The notes below the pieces were generated by a model. It did no database searches. It saw nothing but the letters and a program-made list of their open reading frames with translations, and had not been told where the DNA came from. A program made the position numbers and the translations under genes. From positions 12,175,784 to 12,239,783 of the forward strand of contig CP136066.1 in NCBI GenBank assembly GCA_032622095.1: a DNA stretch of 64,000 nucleotides, read 5' to 3'. Numbering within the stretch: position 1 is the first letter of the stretch; the number at the start of each line of letters is the position of its first letter. The DNA comes from Siphonodentalium dalli. Lineage: Eukaryota; Mollusca; Scaphopoda; Gadilida; Siphonodentaliidae. Positions 22,501-35,800 of this stretch are shown in pieces.

Positions 22501-25500
22501 AGATTTCACAGGTGGTAGAGAAGCAATACAAGGACATCTGTGTCACGACTTTGGACTATTACTCTAGCATTTCCTTTTGTTGCAGCATCTTGACCATGTA
22601 ATAGCATTCTGGTATCAGCTTTTTCGTGAGATGATTTTAGATGATCTAATGGGGAATCCAGTTGATGTCCAGAGATAGCTATCTGATAGTCAGCACAGCG
22701 ACCAGCTACAATAACAGTATTTCCGATTGGTAAATCAACACCTTTCTTGAGTAATTCACTGGTCAGGAACTGCAGAAGGCTGTTGTTATTTTCTGATGAT
22801 CCAATGAACATTACCCAGGAATGTGGCAGTGGAAGATCTCTTCTATCAACAAGTTTGTGTATGTATCTGGTTGACTGATTTCTCTTTTGGAGTGTCCCAA
22901 ATTTTGTGGAGGCTGCTGAATAATTGTCAAAGACAATATCGACTCGATTACATCCATTTGTCCTGAAGTATTTCAACACTATATTTGTGAAGACATCTGC
23001 AAGATCTCCAAATGTTTCAGAGTGGTTTGGTTTACCAATAGCTTGAACAAGTGCCATACCATCAATTACATAGCATGTTGTCTTAGGATAATCTGGAAGT
23101 TCGTTCAATGAGTATTGGTCGGATAGAATGTGAAGTATAATGCAGCTTTATTTGTGGAATGGAGCTGTCAATCTAGTGAAGCGAGTGACATACTGCAACC
23201 AGTATTGAAATGTGCTGTTCTCGGAATTTAATTCACAAAATAAATCAAGCTTGTTAGATAATTTCCCCATCTTCATTGTTTCCGATACCTGTCTACAGCT
23301 GTCCATGTCCTTCCCTACCTCAAAATATGTAGATAACTTCTTTCCCTCATTATCCAAGACATCAAATCTTGTATCCTCATGCTCTCGAAGCCAGCTCTGA
23401 TATTCCTGGAACAATATTCTGTACACCGCATCGAACGTTAGCTTGTGTGCACGAACAGATCTGTTCCACAACGTTCCCTTCATTATCTATCTTGTCAGAT
23501 GTACATTCACTATATATCCCAGAGTCAGTCAAGCCAGAAAAAGCAAAATGTTGCCCAATTACTCGAAGGAAATTTAGAGCTATATGAAAACTTCCCATCC
23601 TGATAACGACATTTGAGAATTTTTCTGGCAACAACCAAACAATTTCCTTTGCCTTGCAATAAAGTGCCTGGTCAAATGTAATAACAGTATTAGGTTGTGA
23701 GAAATATTTAGAAATATGGCAGCATCGTAGAAGAACGGTAAGAATTGTGTCCATATCATTGGCTGGGGCAGGTATGATTGGTAAGTACCCGATAACTGAT
23801 TTCTCTGATTGTACAGTGGACATTTTCTGGTTGTAGCCTGTCCAAGAAGGAACATACTGTTGATCGATCACCATGATTCCGTGATATTAAGTAGACTAAA
23901 TCCTTGTATTTGCTTTCTGATTGCAGGTCATCATTTGGTTTAACATCAATCCTGCCAAGCCCTCGTGGTGAAACATGGCATGAAACATTTAGATACTCGA
24001 CACTATTAAATGGTGGTGGGACAGATTTAAGAACTTTATCCCGTTGTATTCTATCACTCCTCTGTATTTTGCATGAAGCAGCGCTGTCATCCGGTTTGTC
24101 TACGGCTCTCTGAAAAGCTGCCATTTGTGTAACATGGAAGGTTCCTTTTCCATCTAGAGTCTCCTCAATGATGTCCTGGTTATCTGCAGCAAATTGAATA
24201 AATTGACCTTTCTGTAAATTGTTGGGAATGAAAGTAGAATTGTTTAAAATGAATCTCTCTATCTGAGCATTTGCTTCCGTAGTGTCAATTCGCTGAACAG
24301 TTTCATAAGAAATGCTATGACCACCAGCATGTAGAAAGTTCACAAGAAACTTTGACCTAGATATATGGTGAACAACTAATCCAGTAGCTATATGCTTTGG
24401 AGTATTCCGATTACCATTGAACATAGCATATACAATATCTTGGCCAAGACTAAGAGTCAACACATCTTGATTTGGATCCAGGATTAAGCTAAGAAGAGTA
24501 TACAAGCCATCAGGAATACAGTCCTCAGCTGCCTTTGTAGAAATAGAGTAACCTATGTGTTTTGACGATGATTTCATATCGGAGTGAACTCTCAATGCTA
24601 CATGGTAGAATTCTTTCATAATACTAGTATCACTATCTTGATCCACCGATGCATCAGATTGAAAATTACATAGAAGTTCATTGTCTGTTGATTCAAACAA
24701 ATTGTTCAGCTCCTCGATACTATTATCGTTTGTGCATGAAGAAAACACCAAGCTTGGGACTGTCTTATTTATATGTCTGCGAAATATAATTTCTGGGCCA
24801 TAGTGTGCTTGGAGTTTGAGTTTCAGTGTACTTGAGCGAATATTGTTGGCACTTGTTGGACAATTCTTAGATATGAGCTCTTCATATTTTTGTACGACTG
24901 CATCCATTTGAAACACATGTCCTTGCTGAAAGCCAAAATCGACCAGAATGCTGAGATTATTCAAGGCAGAAGTATCCGAAGCCATCACTGATTCATTTTC
25001 TTCTGTGGATAATAGAGTACTATATATTATCTGTCGGTTATTTATTTTTCCATGACATCCATCCAGATGAATAATGGACTTTTTCAATGTATACATTATA
25101 ACTGAATGGTGGAGTCCACTTATTTAATAATTGAAACGTTGAACAAAAACAAACTTTATTTCTGGATTTATTCAATATTATTCAATAATCTGAGCTATGT
25201 TTCAAATAATAGTACTGGATTTGAATTTTGTGATATACGTCCGAAAACTGTTCTCTGTAAGTGACTGACAGAGAATTATGAAGACACAATTACCACCTTA
25301 GCAAATGTCCAAAAAAAATTATAATTATTCAAGCATTTTTATTTTTATTTGTTTTTCCGACCGACCCTACCAAAACAATGTTAAAAAAAATCTGTAAAGC
25401 AGAAAAATAAAAACGTTGGCCTTATCTGACATACCAAAGGCTAATAGTATTTTTATGGAATACATGTTGCTTTATAATATGTCCTGCAGACAAAAATACA

Positions 25501-28500
25501 TAATTTTAAAGGAATATACAGTAGAAAATGACTAAAAAATGACAATTTTTCCTATTAAAATATCTGAAAATGACATTAATGTTTAAAAATATATAATTTT
25601 ACAGCTCAATACATATTAGTACATCTTTACTTCTATCTATTTAGAAGAAATCAGCTAAAAAATCTCATCTTTAAAAAGTGTTGTCAATGGATAGAGACCA
25701 ATTATGTATTTTTAGATTTTTTTTCTATGGGCGACAGAGTTATGCCCCTTGTATGGCCCCGCACACCTGTACGGTTTGACTACCGGGCGTGGAGTGACCC
25801 TGAGGTGTCCCTTTATACATTAGAAAAGGTTTCAGTTATATACATTCATATGTCGACAAAAATGAATTCTAGAGGTTTTTTTGTGGTTTTGGCCTCTGTA
25901 CTAATAATGAAAGCATCAATGGCACTGTTGCTCAACTTGGATAGGCATTGATGTTATGCTGATAATAACTATGCTAATGATAACTATAGAAGGAAAGTCA
26001 AAAAGTTCCAATAAAGAGTTTGTGTAGTGTAGATAATATTATTTTAATTTTAAACATTTCACCAACAAATGTGTCAGCACCAAAGTTCTCACCGTGTCAA
26101 TGCTCTTCGCTCTATGAAACCCATACATTGTGGATGTGTCCAAATCAGTGACAACGTCATTTGGAACGTTCCAACAGACACCGAGTTTCCTAAATTCACT
26201 TTGGTATTTTGGAGTTTTTTCAATGGAATAGACTTTCCTTTTCCTTTGAAAAGTTACAATCTTCTCCCGCGAAGCAACGGAATCCAAGGAGGCAAGAGCA
26301 AAACTCTGACCCGAGACCATCGGCAATCTCAGTCCGATATCGAATAGTATTTTAAGTGGATGTAGCTCGTGTGTGTAATAGAGGATGATGAAGTAAATGT
26401 CTGTGTCTGGACCTCGGACAATACAACCCGGGTGCCAGTTTCCTCTTGCGTTGATGCAAATTTTGGCTTCCTGCTCTGTTCATAAAGAATTTTCAAGGCA
26501 ATTTCATGGAAAGTATTTGGGATCTCAACCAAGGCGTGAATTTGAGCAATGCCGTCTTATATGTATATTGTCTTGTTTGGATCAATCAAATCCACATTAC
26601 TGATGTTATCGGTCAGGAAACCAACAAGTGTGACTTTGTTAGTTTTCGCCGTGTAACCGTCTGATGTGTCAAGGGAGTGTGGTACAGGTGTTATAGAAAA
26701 TTACATAAGCTCATCGATGCTTAATGGTTTTGCAAGCAGTTGCGATTTCATGAGCTAGTGAAATGCAACATCTCTTTTTTCACGGAATTGAACCATCTTG
26801 CCCTGGGGTAGATGTCATTTTAACCCTCTTGTTACATTTATCCATCCTTAGTAGTTTTACCTGCATGATATTGTCAAAAAAATCAAGAGTTCTCTTTTCG
26901 ACATTTTCTGCCAGTCTCTTCTTAACAGAATCATCTCTTTCTTCATACCGAAGTCTTTTGCCCTCATCACATCGAGCTACTGAAACAGGAGCATCAGACG
27001 ATAAGATGAACAGCCTCTCCCGATCAACAATGTCGAATGGGTTCATGAAACCCCCAATACAGCACCAATAGCTTTCTGGACTCCACGCTCACTCTTTTGA
27101 GCTTCAGATGGAAGAGCATCCCTTTGCACTCCACGTATGGTGCAAACAGCCTCTCTTGACATGCCCGTCATCATCTCAAGCGTTGCTTGGTGGAACTCGC
27201 CTCTTTCTGAGATAGACCTTATCCATCTCTGATAAGCCCCGTAATTTTGGAGAATTCCCGTTAGGCCAGGTCCAGAAGATCCACCGCGATATTTGGCAAA
27301 TCTCATAAATGTTTCTTCCATGGTCTTGTCGACCGCACACATATTGCCTGGTATAGGGGATCGGGACACAGAAATGGAACCCCCTTCAATAAGGTTGTTG
27401 CCCCAGTATGGCTTTGCTCGATGTTAGTGAGAAAAAACATCAAACCATGCTAACATGCTAAGTATCTGGAATAATTATAGGTGACGGGCATCAAGAGAGG
27501 AATGCACAGGGATACTCTTCCATCTAAAGTTCAAAAGAGTGAGCGTACAGTCCAGAAAGCTATTGGTACTGTAGTGGGTTTCACGAACCCATTCAACATG
27601 GTTGATCGGGATAGGCTGTACATCTGATCGTCTGGTGCTCCTGTTTCAGTAGCAGTAGAGCTCGATGCGATGAGGGCAGAAGACTTCGGTAAGAAAGAAA
27701 GAGATGTTTTTGTTAAGAAGAGACTGACCGGAAATGTTGAAAAGAGAACGCTCAATTTTTTTGACAAGATCACGGAGGTAAAACTACTAAGGATGGATAA
27801 ATGTAACAAGTGGGTTAAATTGACATCTACCCAGGACAAGATGGTTCAGCTCTGTGAACAAAGAGATGTTGCATTTCAATTGCTCGTGAAATCGCAACTG
27901 CTTGCAAAACCATTAAGCATCGATGAGCTTATGGAATTTTCTGTGACACCTGTACCACTCTCCCTTGGGACATCAAACTGACAATATGGCGAAAACTAAC
28001 AAAAGCCACACTTGTTAGCTTCCTGACCGATAACATTAGTGAGTTGGATTTGCCTGATCCAAACAAAACATTATACAAAGAAGACGGCAATGCTCATTTT
28101 CACGCCTTGGTTGAGTTCCCAAACACTATCCAGGAAATTGCCATGAAAATTCTTTCTCAACAGAGCAGGAAGCCAAATTCTATATTTTCTACTGATATAT
28201 ACGACCCATCATCTGTCAAGGCACAAGAGCGTGCTCGTCGTGGGTACTAGCGACCGGATAATTATTGGAGGCCCAGCCATAAGGAAACCAGCGGAGTTTA
28301 ATTCGTTCCTCCAAAAACACCTATAACAAAAAACAGCTGATGCAGAATGTTTGTGGCAGTGATGCCGCTGCTTCCCACCTGGTTAATAAGAGTGCAGTTC
28401 TTTTTGTGGACGGAAAAGCAGTGGAATTCACCAGTGATTGCCTGGATGTTTCAATGCAGGCCATTGAATCGCTTGCATCAACGCAAGAGGAAACTGACAC

Positions 28501-29849
28501 CCGGGTTGTATTGTCCGAGGTCCAGACACGGACATTTTATTCATCATCCTCTATTACGCAAACGAGTTACATCCACTTAACCCTTTACCCAACAGAAGGG
28601 CCCTGTGCCAATGCATTCTCTTATATATGCGAGTCGACCATAGGTCGCCTCGCATATATAAGAGAATGCATTGGCTTAACACATTACAAATTATAAAATT
28701 GTTAAAGAATGTAAGAAAAAATGGTAAAAAGTGTTAAAAAAAGATTTTTTTTAGGCCAATGCATTCTCTTATATATGCGAGGCGACCTATGGTCGACTCG
28801 CATATATAAGAGAATGCATTGGCACAGGGCATAACTGTAAATATCACAATGTGGTCAAGGAGCCGGTTCCAATGATATCCATATTTGTATGGTTCTATTG
28901 AGACAGACCGAAGATATTTTAGGCTGTTGAAGCTTTATTTGGCCGGTTTTGGCCGGTTTGTTGGGTAAAGGGTTAAAATACTATTCGATATCGGGCTTGG
29001 TAATAAGAGACGTCTTGTGGACTTTACTGAGATTGCCGACGATCTCGGGTCAGAGTTTTGCTATGGCCTCCTTGGATTCCGTTGCTTCGCGGGACAAGAT
29101 TGTAACTCGCATTCAAAGAAAAAGGAAAGGTTACCAAAGTGAATTTAGGAAACTCGGTGTCAGTTGGGACGTTCCAAATGACGTTGTCACTGATTTGGAC
29201 ACATCCATAATATATGGGTTTCCTAGAGTGAAGAGCGTTGACACAGTGAGATCTTTGATGCTGACAAAGATGGTTGGGATAGGTAAACTAATAAGCACCA
29301 AGTTATCAAAAGTTTACGTATTTAAAATGCCACCATGTAAGAGGTCGCTGACGCCTCACATAAAACGAGTGAACTTCCGTGTTGGTCAACGGAAACTGTC
29401 GCATGTGACTAAACCCACTATTCAGTCACATTGCAAAATGGATGGACTGATGACGAAGGATTTTTAGAGCCACTGTGGTCCGAATGTGGCAATTGAATTC
29501 ATTCTTCCACCAATGCTCCAAGATTTGCTTGTTGAAGAAAACATCGAAATCTCTGTCGACTTCGAAGATGTTGAATTCGACGATATCATGATTAATAAAT
29601 ACGACCATATCGACCTATCGTAGAATTATATAAGAAACAAAATGCAATTTATTGCAATGTCATATCTCAATTAGTTTTTCCACAATCGTCATATCAATAG
29701 ACATAGGGTAAAATCGCAAAATTTTCCAACCCTCATGGGCGCCATCTTGGATTACGTCATATGCGGCCAGGATGATTTCTTGTTAACATCCGGAATTTTA
29801 CTCTAGAGGTGTCCAGGTACATAAAAAAATCGGTCAGGAGGAGTCCTGT

Positions 29850-29885
<36 letters not shown>

Positions 29886-32800
29886 CCATAGGGGGTGTAC
29901 CTAGCTGCCCGACTATAAAGCATCATTGATGGATTGTTATCCAATAGGAAATGTTCAGATAATAAGTTTAACCCTTTCTATACTAAATCATCATTGATGA
30001 GTTGTTATCACATAGGAAATGTTCAGATAATAAGTTTAACCCTTTCTATACTAAATCATCATTGATGAGTTGTTATCACATAGGAAATGTTCAGATAATA
30101 AGTTTAACCCTTTCTACACTAAATCATCATTGATGAGTTGTTATCACATAGGAAATGTTCAGAGAATAAGTTTAACCCTTTCTACACTAAATCATCATTG
30201 ATGAGTTGTTATCACATATGAAATGTTCAGATAATAAGTTTAACCCTTTCTATACTAAATCATCATTGATGAGTAGTTATCCCATAGGAAATGGTCAGAT
30301 AATAAGTTTAACCCTTTCTATACTAAAGCATCATTGATGGGTTGTTATCCAATAGGAAATGTTCAGATAATAAGTTTAACCCTTTCTATACTAAATCATC
30401 ATTGATGAGTTATCACACAGGAAATGTTCAGATAATAAGTTTAACCCTTTCTATACTAAATCATCATTGATGAGTTGTTATCACATAGGAAATGTTCAGA
30501 TAATAAGTTTAACCCTTTCTATACTAAATCATCATTGATGAGTTATCACACAGGAAATGTTCAGATAATAAGTTTAACCCTTTCTATACTAAATCATCAT
30601 TGACGAGTTGTTATCACATAGGAAATGTTCAGATAATAAGTTTAACCCTTTCTATACTAAATCATCATTGATGAGTTGTTATCACATAGGAAATGTTCAG
30701 ATAATAAGTTTAACCCTTTCTATACTAAATACTCATTGATGAGTAGTTATCACATAGGAAATGTTCAGATAATAAGTTCAACCCTTTCTATACTAAAGCA
30801 TCATTGATGAGTTGTTATCACATAGGAAATGTTCAGAGAATAAGTTCAACCCTTTCTATACTAAAGCATCATTGATGAGTAGTTATCACATAGGAAATGT
30901 TCAGATAATAAGTTCAACCCTTTCTATACTAAAGCATCATTGATGAGTTGTTATCACATAGGAAATGTTCAGAGAATAAGTTTAACAAGTTCATTTTGTT
31001 GAACTTATTATGTGAACATTCCCCACCAATGAATATGAATCGTTTTGCTCTTGTATTATATTTTTTCTGTCTGTCGTCTGCTTTTATTATCTGAACATCC
31101 ATCCAAATAAATAATAGACCATTTCAATGCAGGGAAAAAGTAACTATGACAATGTTAATTTGAGACTATAGATACTTCCCAGAGGATGAGGTCTAAGCAG
31201 ATTGAGGTCCCCAGAGGGTGCATTTAGTGATGCAAACTCTGGAGACCTCATTCTGCAGATGACAGACACACTATCTCAAGGCTTTCTAACAGTACCGTAA
31301 TGTCCTAAGTAATCAACCCCTTAACCACAGCAGAATTATGGGTAACATTTCAGGATTTAGTCGGAAATATGGCTTGTTGCCATTCATCGGAAAGCTCTCG
31401 GCGTGAGCTTTCCGATGAATGGCAATAAGCCATATTTCCGATTAAATCCTGAAAAGTTACCCATAATTCTGCTGTGGTTAAGGGGTCGATTATTTAGGGC
31501 ATTACTGTACCTCAGGAGAAAGAACATCCACATATAAAATATATGGAGGCAAATGATTTGTGAGTTATTTAATTCCCCATAAATCCTAATAGAGCTTGCA
31601 ATTCATGTCACTTTCTGTCCATGAATATAAAATAACACACACGTTATTAGGCAGTGAATCATTCCATAGATCCACGGAGAATACTCATATAACGATCAAA
31701 TTTAGTAATGTTTTATGGAAATGTGAGGAAAACAGATAAATTCACCAGTGTAGGTGCAGGGACCAGTCAAGAGGGTGATTTGCAGAATGGGGTCCCCAGA
31801 AGGTGAATTTAGTGATGCTATCCCACACAGCGAGCTAGCATCACTAAATTCACCCTCTGGAGATGTCATTCTGCTTAGGCCTCATCTTCTCTGGAAACTT
31901 TCTTTATTATCAAATTTCTATAGAAACTTAGATTCTATTTCTTTTTTAGTTTTTAGTTTAGTTTCTCTATATCCCCAAACTGGCAGATGACACATTGCAT
32001 AATCGAGGTTCCCAATGGGTGTACATCCCAATATTCACCATTTGGGAACTTCAATATGAGTCTATGTCTCCCATAGCAGATGAGGCCATGCAGAATGAGG
32101 TCTCCAGAGGGTGAATTTGGTGATGCTAGCCTATCAGGGATAGTGTCACTAAATTCACCATCTGGGGACCTCATTCTCCAAATAGACAGGCACACTAAAC
32201 TCAGGATTGATGGTGACTTGGGAGACAATCTTCTCTCTAAAATGAGCCACTTCTCCCTATTTTCCTCCTATTGAGAAGTGACTTCTGTCTCATATACCAG
32301 TGTTCATATTACAAAACAGCATATTTAAAGAGTATTTACTGATTATAATGGTATTCAACATCCACATCTATACAGTTATGTCTTAAATAATCGGCTCCTT
32401 AACCACAACAGAATTATGGGTAATTTTTCATGATTTAGTCGGAAATATGGCTTTCCGATGAATGGCAACAATCCATATTTCCAACTAAATCCTGAAAAAT
32501 TACCCATAATTCTGCTGTTGTTAAGGAGTCAATTATTTAGGGCATTACTGTACATGGATACCCATGATTTATCACTGATAGTTAGACAGTGAATCATTCC
32601 ATAGAGAATAATCATATTAATCAAGTAAAGTAATGTTTTATGGAAATGTGAAGAAAACAGATTAGATTCACCACGATTAACCCTTTACCCAACAGAACGG
32701 CCCTGTGCCAATGCATTCTCTTATATATGTGAGTCGACCATAGGTCGCCTCGCATATATAAGAGAATGCATTGGCTTAACACATATTAACAATGATAAAA

Positions 32801-35800
32801 TTGTCAAAGAATGTAGAAAAATATTATAAAAATTGTTAAAAAATGTAAGAAAATATTATAAAATTGTTAAAGAATGTAAGAAAAAATGGTAAAAAGTGTT
32901 TTTTTTAGGCCAATGCATTCTCTTATATATGCGAGGCGACCTATGGTCGACTCGCATATATAAGAGAATGCATTGGCACAGGGCATAACTGTAACCATCA
33001 CAATGTGGTCAATGAACCGGTTCCAATGATATCCATATTTGTATGGTGTTATTGAGACAGACCGAAGATATTTTAGGCTGTTGAAGCTTTATTTGGGCGT
33101 TTTTGGCCGGTTTGTTGGGTAAAGGGTTAAGACTCACACTGTGATTCTACCAGTGTAGACAGAACGATGACACAACAGTAATACGACTCAACAGTCATGG
33201 GTATACTGGGTCCCAAAATAGGGGAGAGGTGTTATGAAGCTCCATGTTTCCTACTGGGTCCCAAAATAGGGGAGAGGTGTTATGAAGCTCCATGTTTCCT
33301 ACTGGGTCCCAAAATAGGGGAGAGGTGTTATGAAGCTCCATGTTTCCTACTGGGTCCCAAAATAGGGGAGAGGTGTTATGAAGCTCCATGTTTCCTACTG
33401 GGTCCCAAAATAGGGGAGAGGTGTTATGAAGCTCCATGTTTCCTACTGGGTCCCAAAATAGGGGAGAGGTGTTATGAAGCTCCATGTTTCCTACTGGGTC
33501 CCAATATAGGGGAGAGGTGTTATGAAGCTCCATGTTTCCTACTGGGTCCCAAAATAGGGGAGAGGTGTTATGAAGCTCCGTGTTTCCTACTGGGTCCCAG
33601 TATAGGGGAGAGGTGTTATGAAGCTCCATGTTTCCTACTGGGTCCCAATATAGGGGAGAGATGTTATGAAGCTCCATGTTTCATACTGGGTCCCAGTATA
33701 GGGGAGAGGTGTTATGAAGCTCCATGTTTCATACTGGGTCCCAATATAGGGGAGAGGTGTTATGAAGCTCCATGTTTCATACTGGGTCCCAAAATAGGGG
33801 AGAGGTGTTATGAAGCTCCATGTTTCCTACTGGGTCTCAATATAGGGGAGAGGTGTTATGAAGCTCCATGTTTCCTACTGGGTCCCAGTATAGGGGAGAG
33901 GTGTTATGAAGCTCCATGTTTCCTACTGGGTCCCAGTATAGGGGAGAGGTGTTATGAAGCTCCATGTTTCCTACTGGGTCTCAGTATAGGGGAGAGGTGT
34001 TATGAAGCTCCATGTTTCCTACTGGGTCCCAATATAGGGGAGTGGTGTTATGAAGCTCCATGTTTCATACTGGGTCCCAATATAGGGGAGTGGTGTTATG
34101 AAGCTCCATGTTTCCTACTGGGTCCCAGTATAGGGGAGAGGTGTTATGAAGCTCCATGTTTCCTACTGGGTCCCAGTATAGGGGAGAGGTGTTATGAAGC
34201 TCCATGTTTCCTACTGGGTCCCAAAATAGGGGAGAGGTGTTATGAAGCTCCATGTTTCCTACTGGGTCCCAGTATAGGGGAGAGGTGTTATGAAGCTCCA
34301 TGTTTCCTACTGGGTCCCAGTATAGGGGAGAGGTGTTATGAAGCTCCATGTTTCCTACTGGGTCCCAAAATAGGGGAGAGGTGTTATGAAGCTCCATGTT
34401 TCCTACTGGGTCCCAAAATAGGGGAGAGGTGTTATGAAGCTCCATGTTTCCTACTGGGTCCCAAAATAGGGGAGAGGTGTTATGAAGCTCCATGTTTCCT
34501 ACTGGGTCCCAGTATAGGGGAGAGGTGTTATGAAGCTCCATGTTTCCTACTGGGTCCCAAAATAGGGGAGAGGTGTTATGAAGCTCCATGTTTCCTACTG
34601 GGTCCCAATATAGGGGAGTGGTGTTATGAAGCTCCATGTTTCATACTGGGTCCCAATATAGGGGAGTGGTGTTATGAAGCTCCATGTTTCCTACTGGGTC
34701 CCAGTATAGGGGAGAGGTGTTATGAAGCTCCATGTTTCCTACTGGGTCCCAAAATAGGGGAGAGGTGTTATGAAGCTCCATGTTTCCTACTGGGTCCCAA
34801 AATAGGGGAGAGGTGTTATGAAGCTCCATGTTTCCTACTGGGTCCCAAAATAGGGGAGAGGTGTTATGAAGCTCCATGTTTCCTACTGGGTCCCAGTATA
34901 GGGGAGAGGTGTTATGAAGCTCCATGTTTCCTACTGGGTCCCAAAATAGGGGAGAGGTGTTATGAAGCTCCATGTTTCCTACTGGGTCCCAATATAGGGG
35001 AGTGGTGTTATGAAGCTACATGTTTCATACTGGGTCCCAATATAGGGGAGTGGTGTTATGAAGCTCCATGTTTCCTACTGGGTCCCAGTATAGGGGAGAG
35101 GTGTTATGAAGCTCCATGTTTCCTACTGGGTCCCAAAATAGGGGAGAGGTGTTATGAAGCTCCATGTTTCCTACTGGGTCCCAAAATAGGGGAGAGGTGT
35201 TATGAAGCTCCATGTTTCCTACTGGGTCCCAAAATAGGGGAGAGGTGTTATGAAGCTCCATGTTTCCTACTGGGTCCCAATATAGGGGAGAGGTGTTATG
35301 AAGCTCCATGTTTCCTACTGGGTCCCAAAATAGGGGAGAGGTGTTATGAAGCTCCATGTTTCCTACTGGGTCCCAAAATAGGGGAGAGGTGTTATGAAGC
35401 TCCATGTTTCCTACTGGGTCCCAAAATAGGGGAGTGGTGTTATGAAGCTCCATGTTTCCTACTGGGTCCCAAAATAGGGGAGAGGTGTTATGAAGCTCCA
35501 TGTTTCCTACTGGGTCCCAAAATAGGGGAGAGGTGTTATGAAGCTCCATGTTTCCTACTGGGTCCCAAAATAGGGGAGAGGTGTTATGAAGCTCCATGTT
35601 TCTTACTGGGTCCCAAAATAGGGGAGAGGTGTTATGAAGCTCCATGTTTCCTACTGGGTCCCAAAATAGGGGAGAGGTGTTATGAAGCGCCACATTTCCA
35701 ACTATAACCATCCCCTTCTAACTTTGGGAAATTCCATCTGTTTGGTATGAAATTGGAAATTCATATTAGAAATAGGATATTTTCATATTTTTAATTGGGA

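Noticed and set aside
23756-25096. Functional 446-codon gene
   Set aside because: It is the first part of a longer broken protein: the reading continues in other frames at 23885, 23480 and 22355.
33197-35707. 836-codon plus-strand ORF
   Set aside because: It is the 48-bp minisatellite read through; the unit length is a multiple of three and several minus frames are equally open. No start context, splice site or flanking exon supports it.
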